Shown piece by piece: positions 48,190 to 59,700 of a stretch of DNA of 64,000 bases (within the stretch, counting starts at the first letter, position 1; each line of letters begins with the position of its first letter). The stretch is from Acanthacorydalis orientalis. Taxonomy: Eukaryota > Arthropoda > Insecta > Megaloptera > Corydalidae. The notes beneath the pieces were generated by a model that worked only from the letters and a program-made list of their open reading frames with translations, made no database searches and was not told the DNA's origin. The stretch is taken from contig CM068313.1 in assembly GCA_034766995.1 (NCBI GenBank), forward strand, positions 4,772,961 through 4,836,960, written 5' to 3'. The translations under genes and the position numbers were made by a program.

Positions 48190-48770
48190 AAATGTTAAAA
48201 CATTTATTAATGTATTGAATATTTTTCTTTTTTTTTCTTTTTATTTGAAGATAATCAAAAAATAAGGTAAAGTTTATATGGTCCTCATGATATTCGTCTT
48301 TTTAGATCAGCTAAGTATCTGTTCTCCATTGCTACTACTCCACTAGTTTAGGCATGTGTGACATTGCCAGTAGATATTGAAAACTGAATTTAAATCAGAT
48401 TTATGTCACAATATATTATATAATTAAAAAACACAATTTCGGCATATGTGTCATTCTTAACCAATTTAACCTTTAAATGGATTCCTTTTTTACTGTAGAT
48501 ATCACAAAGTACAGAAATTTTTTAAGATTTTTATTTACTTTGTAATAGAAAAATTTATAAAAAAAATGATAGAAAAATGTTCATTTATATATCCCTCATT
48601 TGTCGTTTTTATCTGTTATTAAAATGTCCAAAATTTAAAATGTATAGACGAGAAATGATAAATATAAATGTGTACTCGGTTTGACATTTTTCAAACATAT
48701 CAATGAATATAAAAAAAATCCCTGTTTGATATTAATTAATAAAACAAAAATGAAATAAATCTTCAGTTTC
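48190..48770. other. AT-rich DNA, no feature seen
   Basis: No supported gene or element. Confidence 0.4.
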
Positions 48771-48779
48771 ACAAATTAA

Positions 48780-48875
48780 TTTTTATTCCACAAAACACAA
48801 AAGGTTTTGATCAAAAGTGTTCAATAAATCATTACTGATTTGTTTAAATTGTTGTTTATACACACATTTAGAAAA
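48780..48875. repeat. Foldback element, left-arm fragment
   Basis: TTCACAAATTAATTTTTATT then TTTGATCAAAAGTGTTCAATA-type sequence, matching the left-arm order. Confidence 0.5.
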
Positions 48876-49476
48876 CTGCACACAAGAGGCAAACCGTACA
48901 GAAAAATCTAAAAATGATTTCGTTTGTGAAAAATCGTTCCTGATATACTTCAGTTATATATTTTTTACTTTTTAAAATAATGTATGAAAAATATAGTACA
49001 ATAGCCAAATATTAATTATACATTACATACGTGCCATAAAAAAATTCACTAAATGAGAAAATATAATAGATTTGAAAAACTATTCAACAAAAATATTTCA
49101 CTGTCAATAAAAACACATCAAGTATTTAAAAGTATAAAATAAAATAGTTCTGCAACATAAAATAATTGAAAGTAATTACAAAGCGTACAAAAAACTATTC
49201 GCTGACTTTACTGCATGAATAATTTATGAAATTAAATATTTAGTTGTATTGAAAACTAAACTAATCAAACTATAAAACAAACTGATAAAATATCACAGCT
49301 ATTATATTTCATGTTGAGACTATGGAAACTCGTTAAATAAAACAATACAAAGCATGTTGATATTCGTATCGATTAAGAAATTAGAATTAGTATAATGTAT
49401 TTATTTCAAAGATTAGATCTTTTGAAATATACGAAGAGCAGGTAACAGTGAAATAAGTACCAGTGATACATATTTT

Positions 49477-49560
49477 ATATTCAAGGCCGGAAACTCATTA
49501 CTAAATAATCAATCGATCGATGGTTTGATTTGTTTGTATTAAATTTAATTACTAATTCAA
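49477..49560 (+). repeat. Dispersed repeat R2, copy 1
   Basis: ATATTCAAGGCCGGAAACTC, ATTACTAAATAATCAATCGA and TTTGATTTGTTTGTATTAAA also occur, in the same order and strand, at 58978-59063. Nature unknown. Confidence 0.75.
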
Positions 49561-50508
49561 AGTATTACGCCACCATTTTGTTTAAATGTTTGTATAAAAA
49601 ACAATAAACATTTTTTTAATTAGTATTTATACTGTTTACACAATTGATTGTTATTAAAACTAATTGATTTCAACGCGAATTTAAACTATCAAACTGTTGT
49701 GATTTGTATTTACAAATTAAAATGTCTCCATTTCATTATGAGATATGATAATTTCTGTCTACAATCTGTCGTTAGATTCGTACGAACTGATTAAATGATT
49801 TGCATGTTTTTTAATAGTTCTAAAAATAGACAGTGGATTACACTTGATGTCAATTAAACCTCTTACGTCAGACTTGAACAAAGTTTAATTTGATAAAATC
49901 TTCTTTAATTTCTTTTCTTGTAAACTCTTAAGATAAAGCCTATCAATCAATGAGAATATTTGATCTTTTTCTTTATCTTTCAATTATCGAAAAGTCAATT
50001 TGAAATCTTTTGTCAGTCAATGCTTCTATAATTGTTTTAAAAATTGTTTCTTTTAGAAAAATTCTGATAACATATTTTAACCCTTTGCACTCGACGTGTC
50101 CTCGTACGGGGACACGATATGTCTCTCCGCAACTAGATTTGTCTCTGTACGGGAACATGGGAATATTCTGTTGCCCCGTGTTATTATTATTCCAGTAATA
50201 TACTGAAATGAGCAGTTTTATTATAACATTATATGCAAATTGAAAAAAAATTACTTTTTCCAGACAAAAAAAATATCCAAATTTACTAAATTAGAAATAA
50301 AATATTTTCCTTTTAATAAGGGGTTCCTTACAATTTGGGTGTTTCTGTAGGAAGAGAGTGTTTAAGAAGGCCGAAAAAAAATAATATTATTGCGACACTT
50401 GTGTAGATAATCCGGGTATGCATATAGGCGATTGATTTCAAAAACTTCACAGTATCAAAAAATATAAATATCAAAATCATATAATTATATCACAATGTTT
50501 ACATAGTA

Positions 50509-52053
50509 CTATGTTGGGGAGACCGGGGTAAATCCCTCCATTCTTTTTTGTTGCCAATTTTCAATAACAAAATAAATAATTTAAATGAATTGAGCTGTAC
50601 CGTTGTAAAGAGTGAAACTTTGCTACAATATGTGCAAAGATTTTTTCAGTTCAAGTCACTGTCAAAGCGTTATTTAGTAAAATGTCAAAATGTGCAAATA
50701 TTGAAACCTTAAAAATCCCCGGGAAAATCCGACCACTCATTTTCTAACTGTTTTTTTTAATGGAAATAATTAATTCAGGTTATTAAAAATCACTTTACAC
50801 ATTTTATTAATCATTTTTACATAATAAAAACGTATAAAACATTTCATTAAAGTATTTTAATTACAAAATATACTTCAAAACTTAATGTGTGTCTATCATT
50901 TTGTTTGCTCATGCAATTTATACAGGTAAAATATGCATTTGAAGTGCGCAACCACTTCTCATGTGCCTTATTGTCGCATGAAATACATTCTTTCACAAGA
51001 ATTTTTTCTCTACCGTTTCGTAGCAAACACAGCACATGTCATCGCAGTCTTCGTCGGAAGCTGACCAATCAAGACTCTTTCGTTTTGATTCGTCGAAGGC
51101 TGCAGTTCTAAACTTTGTGGATTTTTCTTTCTTTTTTCGATGTTGTTACGATGACCGATTTTACAGCTTTCTTCCTCGGACTAATTTTTTATTTTTTTCG
51201 TTGCGATTCGGCCTGGTCACCCGCTAAATTTCGCATACTAGGTGAGTCAGTAAGAACTGCGCTCGTACTTAGTTTTCTTCCTCTTCCCGTTGGATTTCTT
51301 GGCGCGGCTTTCATAAACGCTCGAATACTTTCGAGCATTGCGCTCATGTCATTCACATCACCTCGACGATGGGTGAAAGGAGCCGTGGAATCGAGCTCCT
51401 CGCGTTCTGCTGCGTCGTGGTCTAGTGCAGCATTTCGGAAGATCAATCCGTTCGACTTCATTCCCGTTTCACTTCAACAAGTCGTTCAGTGTCATCCTAT
51501 CTACTCCGAATCTTCTTGCGGCTTCATAAATACTAATTTTGTCTCTTTTAATAGCAATAACGGCCATTTTGAGTTGCTTCTCATCGATAGAAGCCTTCTA
51601 ACGTTTGTAATTGCGCACCATATTCTTGGAAATTAAAAAAAGAATAAGATATTTGTAACGAAAAACAGAACGACGCCAACGGAGTTAAACCGACTCCCGG
51701 ATGGATTTGCCCCGAACGCACTTTTTTGCTTGATCGTTAATAAAATATAAAAAATGAAAGAAAATGAAACGGATGTAACCGGATTCGTATTATGCATACA
51801 TTTCTACATACGAACCACTTACCTGTAGATTATTTGATAGAAGATTAATAATAGATAAAGTAAATTTTCGAAGAGTGAACGATTTTCATTCTGGTTGTCG
51901 AGAATAAAACTCACAACATTCCATTGGTGAACGAGACATTATAAGAAGCGTTTACAATATTTATGGTGAGTTCATACGACACACACATCATAAGATAACC
52001 ACTCTGGATGGAATTACCCCGCGGACGGATGTGCCCCGGTCTCCCCTAAACTG
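50509..52053 (-). mobile_element. pogo/Tigger-like element, internally deleted, nested in the piggyBac-like element
   Basis: Termini CTATGTTGGGGAGACCGGGG and (reverse-complemented) CAGTTTAGGGGAGACCGGGG, both bordered by TA; pogo elements typically begin CAG and duplicate TA. The 1545-bp body encodes, on the minus strand, an N-terminal psq-type HTH and a C-terminal cysteine-rich tail, but no DDE core. Confidence 0.78.
50860..51655 (-). pseudogene. Deleted pogo-type transposase: psq-like HTH joined to Cys-rich tail
   Basis: Begins near 51640 with MVRNYK, then DEKQLKMAVIAIKRDKISIY and EAARRFGVDRMTLNDLLK, a psq/CENP-B-type helix-turn-helix. The following frame (MKSNGLIF..., 51189-51461) has the basic linker GRGRKLSTSAVLTDSPSMR usual near the C-terminus of insect pogo proteins. 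It ends with CCVCYETV, ECISCDNKAHEKW and FTCINC, a PHD-like zinc-binding tail. Frameshifts separate the parts. The missing DDE core means no transposition activity; DNA binding would be possible only if a product were made. Confidence 0.7.
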
Positions 52054-52189
52054 TATCAATTTCTAATATATGATTAAAAGTTTATCGAAATTATACTTAT
52101 TTTTATTTCGTTAAAGTATCTTGATTAATCCTTTGGGTTGCTGGTACATCAAGTCAAAAAATGTTTTTAGTGCAAAGGATTAATATTAG

Positions 52190-53240
52190 TTTCGAGAAAA
52201 AAATATTCTTGTAAGGTTCAAAAATAAGAAAAGTAATTATTAATTACTTTAATGTTATAAAATACTAGCATACATGACTGATTAATTAATAAATTAATTT
52301 TTCTTTGTATCCAATCAAAAATTAAAAAAAAATGTTCTAGAACTTGATTAATATATTCTAGGATCTGAAAAAATATTAAAATAAAAAAAGGATAAAACAC
52401 TTGATAAATAACGACCAAACAGAAATTTCAAACACTCTGAAAACAAAAAAAAAAATAAGCTGAAATATAAAAGGGCAGCACCTTCATTAAATTTTGTATA
52501 AATGTGCAGAATTATAATTTTTATTAGTTTATTTGCCAAATAAAGGTATTAATCACTTTAGAAAAGAGTTTTAAATAAAATAATTTCAAAGAGATTTTCT
52601 ACTCAGTCAATCAACGATTTCTGAAGGAAATTTGTTAAGTTATTAAGTCGAAATTAGTCCATGGTTCATTTATTTTAATCCTGTTGTTACTTTTTAACGA
52701 ATTATTAGAAACAATGCTCGAACATTTTACAGATATTCATCGAAATCTGTCAGTATTTAGTTTGACAAATGAGTGAGAAGCGTTTATGAATACAATGCCA
52801 TTATAACTAAAAATTTGAGTTTGTTTCGAACTTTGGTACATTGTCGGAATTCTGTACGGTTCTGTTATGAGTTTTGCTCTGGAAAAATATTTTCGCAATC
52901 AACTAATTATATATACACACACATTGTGTTACATATATTTAAACTGTTCTTTAAATACATTTTTAAAAATTAAACATTTTATTTGTAAAATTAAATATTC
53001 ATATATTTTATTAAAAAATTCTATACATGTTTCTCGTTTTGAATTTAATTAACGATTTTTTTGAACAATACAACGTTATAGAATTTGAAGTTTTTTATTA
53101 AAGAATATACTTTGAAATCGACGAATTTATTTTTATTGTACTGTTCTCGTGTGTATTTATTGTGAAAATTCATAAAAGTGTATTCAATTTTTATTTTTTT
53201 CCTTGAATTTCAACACATAATTGATATTTAGTATTATATA
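52190..53240. other. AT-rich DNA, no feature seen
   Basis: Short ORFs at 52.2-53.05 kb are low complexity. No element ends recognised. Confidence 0.4.
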
Positions 53241-53244
53241 TTCA

Positions 53245-53640
53245 CTGCAGCTTCTTAAATACTGGTGAAATAATAACAGCAGAGAAATATTGTCACGAAA
53301 TTGAAAAAATGCGTCGTTCACGGCTAGCATTAGTCAGTCGAAGAGAACCAAATCTTTTTCATGACAACACCCGACCACACGTCTCACAAATGATTTTAAA
53401 AAAATTAAATAAAGTGAGTTATGAAACCTTACCTCACCCACCTTGATCACCTCTCCGATTGACTATCATTTTTTTAATCATTTGAGTAATTTCCTACGAG
53501 AGAAGCTTTTCGAAGATCAAGCATCAACTCGAAGCGGTTTCGATGAGTTCGTCATGAAGATTCGAATATCAGTATTCAGTATCAGAAGTAAAAATTACTT
53601 TAAAATCACAGCTGGTCAGTGCATACGATACGAATTTCAT
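53245..53640 (+). pseudogene. Mariner C-terminal transposase fragment (family C-like)
   Basis: Encodes LNTGEIITAEKYCHEIEKM, LFHDNTRPHVSQ (second catalytic Asp), TLPHPP, a stop, then SPIDYHFFNHL in a shifted frame (third Asp), and FLREKLFEDQASTRSGFDEF. One frameshift and at least one stop. No terminal repeats were found, so this is an internal relic. Confidence 0.8.
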
Positions 53641-53649
53641 CTGTCTCTC

Positions 53650-55290
53650 GCGCTGTCAACAAAAGTATCGGTCGACAATATTTGTTTGTCTAATGTACAA
53701 TTCAAAATAGGGTCTGCGTAGCTCATTCTTAAATAAAATACACAATCATTAAATTAATAAATGTGTGCAGTTTGACATTTACAGAAGGTCTGCATAGGTT
53801 TGCTGCACCAACTCACATTTACACGTTAATTCCAAGTCTCTAGAATTCTATCTTGTAGGATAAACAAACTTATTTTTCACCGGGAGAAATGTATGCGGGC
53901 CAATGGTTTTTATTTCGATTAATAAATATAATTTTCAATTGCTATGTACGTCCTTATAAAAACCGCAATTATTTTCGCACCAACATAATACAATAAAAAC
54001 ATTGAAGGTTATCTTTAAAGTATGTCAGAATACTTGTGAATTGAAGAATCCAACCAGATGGAAAATATAGCATCCCTGTTGGATATTTCCATGTGAATAA
54101 TATTCTAGAGACCAAAGAGATCAACATAACCAGTAATGGTGTAATATAAAAAGTAAACCGAAAGTAAAACATCACCGTCGCAACGATGCATCCATTTTTC
54201 ACGAAACATCCACAATGTTGATTTGCATAGAAGTTCAACGAGCTATTTATCAAGATTTAAGTCGACGTTGTGGATATGGATACCTAGATTATATTAAATA
54301 TAATCTGCTATCTGTCTCCGAGCATTATCCAGATGAAGACCGGCCGAGCTTACGAGTCTGCGAGCGGTGAGGGATTAAACAATGTATACCTAAGACATTA
54401 GTACATTGACTCGCGTAATGAAATGTTATAATACAGGTGTTGAGATTGATGATACACTGTTATCGTGCTAAGAATTAGGTGACGAGGGTAACTCCAGTTA
54501 ATGTTACAAGACTGTTTGAACAATCCGAAGATGTGTTCGTGTCCCGATATATTCCAGTCGAAGTGAAACGATTCCCGTGTACGGTTATCGTCTCCAGATG
54601 GGATATTTTGTACCTATCGACAATATTTACAGATAACTACACACAGATTGATCGAAATCGTACGATAATATCAGCCCGTGTGTTTGTAAAAATAAACTGC
54701 ACGTGAAAATGATTCAATTATGGAAACGAATCCGGTTAATTCGATTTTTTTTCCCAACGAGCCATTCATAATCATCGCTAAAAACGGCAACAATGAAATG
54801 AAATTACATTCATACATGCGTGCGTCTCGTTGACTAGTTTATCAGACCGGTGATTAATACACAGAATGTGTGATATTTTTCAAATTATACAGTTTTATTT
54901 ATGAAAAATGTTGGTGGAATCTGATACAAACATTTCATTGTTTTCAACGAACAATCGATATGATTGATGATATTTTGTATATCCTTTTTAAATTTATCGC
55001 TTCTCACAAAATGCATCTGAATTTAAATTTAATTCAATGGTCGAAATTTAAAAGAATAAGTACAACAGTACACAATGCGTTACTTTTTTTAAAAAAAAAT
55101 ACGGTTGTATTATTATATCAATTTTTCATTTATTTGAAAATAATTCAATGTAAAAGAAAACATTGAAAAATCTCTAGCAGATTTTTATTCTTTGGTCAGA
55201 AACTATTTTTGTATATTTTATTTTAAAAAGAGTTGGATTTTATTTTTTATTTATAGAGTTATATAAAGTTTCTAGACTATAATAACTCAT
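53650..55290. other. No supported gene; mixed-composition stretch at 54.2-54.85 kb
   Basis: A 94-codon hydrophobic minus-strand frame (53969-54253) and a 75-codon plus-strand frame (54479-54706) are not recognised. The less AT-rich stretch at 54.2-54.85 kb may be unique DNA. Confidence 0.4.
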
Positions 55291-55298
55291 TCAAATAT

Positions 55299-55352
55299 TA
55301 GATGTAAAAACTAATTTGGTGCTTTTAAATTGAATAAATCATAATTCTATTC
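55299..55352 (+). mobile_element. Mariner family A 5' terminus fragment
   Basis: TTAGATGTAAAAACTAATTT then TTTTAAATTGAATAAATCAT match the family A terminus and leader. Possibly the 5' end of the copy whose C-terminal part resumes at 55948, with other elements inserted between. Confidence 0.55.
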
Positions 55353-55357
55353 TTTTT

Positions 55358-55492
55358 CATATTTATTAGGGATACTTTTTAATAGAAAATACAGGATTTT
55401 AAATATTATATTTTACTTTAATTCTTTTTCTGAACAGAAGTGTTATTCACAAAGAGAATTGAATTTCTTTTAGTCTATATCTGCTAAAAGAT
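55358..55492 (+). repeat. Dispersed repeat R3, copy 1
   Basis: CTTTTTCATATTTATTAGGG, ATTTTACTTTAATTCTTTTT and GAATTGAATTTCTTTTAGTC are shared in order with 57212-57345. Confidence 0.65.
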
Positions 55493-55619
55493 ATCAAGTG
55501 TATAGTAAAAATATTATTTTTTTTAATTTATCTAATTACAAATTTCGTTGTAACATCTACATAATAAAAACCCACATGAATCGTCACTTTATCAGCTCTG
55601 ATAAACGCTGTGGTATTTA

Positions 55620-55729
55620 GTTTCGTTCTTAGGTATTTTTTTATGTTTAAATATATTATTTTGTAAAAACCAATAAACAGTTTTTTCTTTCTATTTTCCA
55701 GTCAATTTTAGCGGAGTATATACTAGTTC
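55620..55729 (-). repeat. Dispersed repeat R1, copy 2 (inverted relative to copy 1)
   Basis: Reverse complement of 5331-5445 with a small number of differences. No ORF and no terminal repeats are seen in either copy, so the superfamily is not assigned. Confidence 0.75.
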
Positions 55730-55861
55730 GATAATAATATCACAAATCAATGTATTTTTTTTAGTTTTTATAAATTCGTTAAAGGAAAAATAAGTATAAA
55801 ATTTAAATGAGTTATTTTCGAGTATAAATAAAAGAGTTTTTTTCGTTCATTAAAGTTTTTT

Positions 55862-55946
55862 TAGCCGACTTTTTTTATCTGCGGCCCGTAGAGTCTCTTG
55901 AACTGATTTTGGTGGCCCGTGTTCATATATGAGTTTGACACCACTG
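55862..55946. mobile_element. hAT-like right terminus
   Basis: Reverse-complemented it starts CAGTGGTGTCAAACTCATAT and contains GGGCCACC and GGGCCGC, the CAGTGGT...GGGCC pattern of hAT ends. It directly precedes mariner coding sequence at 55948. The left terminus was not identified. Confidence 0.55.
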
Positions 55947-55947
55947 G

Positions 55948-56474
55948 TGTATTTGATGGACCATTAGGGATGTGGTGTACTACGAGTTGCTTGAATCTGG
56001 TCAGACAGTAAATTTAGAACGTAACCAACCACAGTTTATTTGTCTGAGTGAAGAATTAGAGAGAAAAAGATCAGGCGAAGGAACGAGACTAGTTATTTTG
56101 CAGCAGGACAACGCTCGACCGCACTTCGTGAAAAGAACTGAAGAGGTTATTTGTTTGTTGAGCTGGGAATTTCTCCCTCATCCGGAGTATTCACATGACC
56201 TAGTTCCGTCTGATTATTTCCTGTTCTAATCTCTATAGCATCACCTGGTTGATACTAATTTCAAAACAATGGAAGAGGTCCAAAAATGCATTAAAGATTT
56301 CATTGACTTAAAGCCTCGATATTTTTATCGATAAGAGATCCATTTATTACCAGATAGATGGAGCAAATTTATACAAAATAATGGGGGATATTTTGAGGAT
56401 TGAAATGTATTCAATTTCTCCATAAATAAACATTTATTTTCTTTATAAACGCATGGAATTAATTTGTACACCAA
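55948..56474 (+). pseudogene. Mariner family A C-terminal half with 3' terminus
   Basis: Best-preserved coding copy of this family: VYYELLESGQTVN, LVILQQDNARPH (second catalytic Asp), WEFLPHPEYSHDLVPSDYFL (third Asp), a stop, then MEEVQKCIKDFIDLKPRYFY and the 3' terminus ending near ACACCAAATA. The Mos1-type YYELL and LAPSDYHLF-like motifs place the lineage in or near the mauritiana group. The first catalytic Asp and N-terminus are missing. Confidence 0.82.
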
Positions 56475-56479
56475 ATATG

Positions 56480-57105
56480 GTATTTATTAACAATTTTTGC
56501 ACTAATTAAGTTTAATCAAAATTTATAAAGGTTTTATCATCCAGAAAGTACGTGTTGTAATAAATTCTTATTAAGAAAAAAATCATAAATTTATATAAAG
56601 TGTATTTGTTCACAAAAAAACAGTAATATATATATAAAAAACTTAACTTTTATATAGAATATAAAAACTGTTTCGCACATCCTGTACCTGTCATGAGCGA
56701 AGATCACACCTTGAAACTGAATTTGTATAAGTGGGACGAGTTTTCTATAAAAAGAAATCGGAAAAAAAGCGTAACGTCTAAGTAAAGAAAAACTTATATC
56801 GTTTTTAGATACCGAACCGGTATTTTCGAAACGGGTTATTTGAATACATTTTGAAATTCATATCAATAATAGGATTTATATTGGATCGATGCATTATTCA
56901 AGAATGCTACATTGTCTTTTTTGTTGTTGTTGTCGTCATGTCAGCCAACATTCTAAGTAAATAGTCAATATTATTTTTATAGCTTCATAAAAATGTATGA
57001 TGCTCGACTGGAATGCAGTGAATCCGATGCTAACTTAAAAATCGAACGGAGGAAATTGATACAAACTAGAGATCTGAAAGTTCTACACTCGAACACACAC
57101 AAACA
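56480..57105. other. No supported feature
   Basis: AT-rich to mixed DNA with no recognised gene or element. Confidence 0.4.
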
Positions 57106-57107
57106 CG

Positions 57108-57112
<5 letters not shown>

Positions 57113-57160
<48 letters not shown>
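57113..57160. repeat. (TA)n microsatellite
   Basis: Perfect TA run preceded by a short CA/CG run. Confidence 0.95.
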
Positions 57161-57171
<11 letters not shown>

Positions 57172-57211
57172 CCATTATTGTTTACATAAATGTTGAAAAG
57201 TTTCTACCTTT

Positions 57212-57345
57212 TCATATTTATTAGGGATGTTTATCGATAGAAATATAGGTTTTTAAACAATAAATTTTACTTTATTTTTTTTCCTGAATACAAGAGTTAT
57301 TAACGAAAAGAATTTAATGTTTTCTAGCCTTAGTATATTAAATTA
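57212..57345 (+). repeat. Dispersed repeat R3, copy 2
   Basis: CTTTTCATATTTATTAGGGA, AATTTTACTTTATTTTTTTT and AATTTAATGTTTTCTAGCC match copy 1. It lies directly 5' of the family A element at 57352. Confidence 0.65.
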
Positions 57346-57351
57346 CATTTA

Positions 57352-57863
57352 TTAGGTGTAAAAATTAATCCTGTTTCTTTAAATTGAATCAATCATAACT
57401 GCGCTTAAAATTAAAATATTTTCTTGTCGTTACAGAATTTTTAAATTTCAACCTTAAAATTTAAAAAAACTATATATAATGGCCAAGAAATTGGCATAAC
57501 CTCACAAAATAGTAGTGAACACGATGGCGTCCGAAAACCAGCATATTAGGCAATGCATACTTTTTGCATTTCAGCTGAAAAAAAATCTACTGAAGTCGCG
57601 TAGACTTACCCAGCTTTGAAAAAAGGTGTTGTGTTGCATAAAACATGCAAAAAATACTAAAAAACAGGAAGAGGTCCGAAAATGTATTGAAAATTTCATC
57701 GACTCAAACACGACATCTTTTCGATAAGGAATTCGTCAATTATCTGACAAATGGAGTAAAGTTATACAAAATAAAAGAATATTTTGAGGATTGAAATGTA
57801 TTCAGTTTTTCAGTACACATTTTTTTTCTCTAAAAAAGTTATTGACTTAATTTGTACACTAAA
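57352..57863 (+). mobile_element. Miniature mariner (family A), 512 bp
   Basis: Termini TTAGGTGTAAAAATTAATCC and (reverse-complemented) TTTAGTGTACAAATTAAGTC, with TA on both sides. Start region MASENQHIRQCILFAFQLKK, internal deletion after the HTH start, then the C-terminal relic. Layout and length match 2126-2636. Confidence 0.83.
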
Positions 57864-57869
57864 TATTTA

Positions 57870-58270
57870 AGATGATCAAAATGATTTAACAATATATCAA
57901 GTTTTGGGCTGACATATTCAGGAAAAATTGATCGAATCGAAACATAAATATTGGCTGTGTGTATGGTTGAATGATTTATGATCCTTCTGCAAGGACGACT
58001 ATATAGCACTGGAACTCATGACTTGTGCTGCTTAAATTATTTAACGATTTCGCGATTCGGGTTCTTTTATAAAATAGAAGAATTTCTGGTGATAACCTCT
58101 ATCACAGGGTCACATCTTATAGCAAATCTAGCAAAAATTCAGTTTTTCCACCTAGACAATCTCTTCCTGTCCTGATATACTGATTGGAAAATAGTTAATA
58201 TATTATTTTTTTATGGTTAATATTTTGTTTTAAGAGACATATTCTGTTTCAGTTTAAGAAAAATATTTCC
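57870..58270. other. No supported feature
   Basis: A 65-codon frame (57978-58175) is unrecognised. Confidence 0.4.
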
Positions 58271-58278
58271 CCGGGATA

Positions 58279-58842
58279 TTAGGTTGGTAGAAACAGAATT
58301 GCGGTTTATGACCCTCAAATTCATATACATTTTTCTCTATTTTGATTTTCCTAGCTGTTTTAAATGATTTAGAACTGTTGGATCACTAACGCCTAACTTT
58401 TGTGGAAACTCTCGAATTGTGCATATTTCTGATTCAACTAACGTCTTCAGTTGGTCGTTATGAACCGAAGAAGGATGCTCGCGACCTTCTTCATCTTCAA
58501 GGCTCTCGTCCTCAGCACGAAATTTTTGAAACCACCATTGCACCGTACGTTCCTTAACAGTACCCACACCGAAAGCATCGTTTAGTTTTTGAGCAATTTC
58601 TGCTGCTCTACCACCTGTTTCGAATACAAACACATTCTCTTATTTGCTTCTTTTGATCTTTAATTCAATGTCTCAATTTGAAGCAAAATTAATAATAAAA
58701 CCAAAGTCGATGTTACAAAAATATAGACCGAAAAATGCACTTTAAATTGATATTACCATGGACACGATGAAATGATACGTTTATTGAAAAAAATAAGGTC
58801 AGAATTCAGAAAAAAACAGCAATTGTTTTCCTACCAAACTAA
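58279..58842 (-). mobile_element. Miniature mariner (family C), 564 bp
   Basis: Termini TTAGGTTGGTAGAAACAGAA and (reverse-complemented) TTAGTTTGGTAGGAAAACAA, flanked by TA. It contains an open N-terminal transposase frame followed directly by the 3' leader; the DDE domain is deleted. Sister to the 37550 copy. Confidence 0.87.
58337..58633 (-). pseudogene. Mariner family C truncated transposase (DNA-binding part only), open frame
   Basis: A 98-codon uninterrupted frame: FETGGRAAEIAQKLNDAFG (first HTH), TVKERTVQWWFQKFRAEDES (WFQKF linker), then DNDQLKTLVESE-type coding and QKLGVSDPTVLNHLKQLG (second HTH). The full transposase is about 340-350 residues, so only the bipartite DNA-binding domain remains. 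The nearest Met is used; family members often start some residues earlier. It could in principle make a terminal-repeat-binding peptide, but nothing shows expression. Confidence 0.85.
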
Positions 58843-58977
58843 TATTATCAAAAACATCACGTTTTAAAGTTCTTTTCATTATTGAATCCATGGTTTTAGT
58901 CTGTGTTTTCTTTTTTTTACTTAAGTTTGAAATGAAGATTTATTCTACCTATGATTTATCCTATTTTCTAACTAACC

Positions 58978-59063
58978 TAATATATTCAAGGCCAGAAACT
59001 GATTACTAAATAAGAATCAATCGATCGCTGGTTGATTTGTTTGTATTAAATTAATAGTTATAT
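58978..59063 (+). repeat. Dispersed repeat R2, copy 2
   Basis: ATATTCAAGGCCAGAAACTG and GGTTGATTTGTTTGTATTAA match copy 1 at 49477-49560 with small changes. No termini or ORF seen. Confidence 0.75.
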
Positions 59064-59139
59064 TTGATTATAAAAAAAACACAGATTTTTATTTCTCATT
59101 TCAAAAAACGAAAATCACATTCGCACCAACTGTGTTTCT

Positions 59140-59700
59140 CTGTAATAATGTGAACAAACTGTTTCACTGAAATTTTCGAACGACGGCATGTATACTGAAA
59201 TATAAGAGTGTTTACTATATTACGTTTTAATGAAAGGGAAAGAAAAACTAATTTCGTACACCTCGTCCGTTCGTTCGGTATATTATGAAAACTTCACTAT
59301 TTTCTTGTTTATATTTGTGTATTTGGACGCGCATCAATTTTTTAACGACCACATTTTCCTCGCGGCTTAACTTAATCTTCCTAGTTGACACGATAGTTCG
59401 TACGTACGCCGCACACCCGAAAAAAAATACACATCATGTTTCGTGAACTTTCAAAAATTGAAAATATACGAGCTGTCGTCACGGCGTTTATCAAAGTTTT
59501 TAGTTCGCGTACAACTGTGTAACACACCGGCCTATGTATATTATATTTAATACATTATGTGTGTACCGTGCTCTCGCGTATAAAGTTGAAATGAATGAAG
59601 GGTAACCCGCCTGTGTATGTATGTATGTGTGCGCGTGTGTGTGCGTGTATGTATGTCCCCGAACGCCGCATTAAAATTATGTATTTACGAAACTTATGGC
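59140..59700. promoter_or_regulatory. CpG-containing island without recognised coding content
   Basis: Contains ACGATAGTTCGTACGTACGC, GTGCTCTCGCGTATAAAG (a TATAAAG at about 59579-59585) and a TGTGTG/GCGTGT run. The 116-codon plus-strand frame from 59595 begins in that low-complexity run and is unrecognised. Candidate promoter. Confidence 0.3.

Larger units (their letters stand above)
50081..52179. mobile_element. piggyBac-like element (non-autonomous) split by a pogo-like element
   Basis: Left end CCCTTTGCACTCGACG preceded by TTAA (50077-50080). Right end (reverse-complemented) TCCTTTGCACTAAAAAC followed by TTAA (52180-52183). TTAA duplication and a C-rich terminal repeat are hallmarks of piggyBac. 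Subterminal hairpin GTGTCCTCGTACGGGGACAC near the left end. Without the nested pogo-like element it is about 550 bp and has no transposase. Confidence 0.75.

Noticed and set aside
51115..51636. Plus-strand ORF of 173 codons
   Set aside because: Antisense to the pogo-like HTH and linker on the minus strand, which has recognisable motifs while this frame has none.
53969..54253. Hydrophobic 94-codon minus-strand frame considered as a chemoreceptor fragment
   Set aside because: Hydrophobicity alone is not enough; none of the family motifs could be identified, and no splice sites support it.
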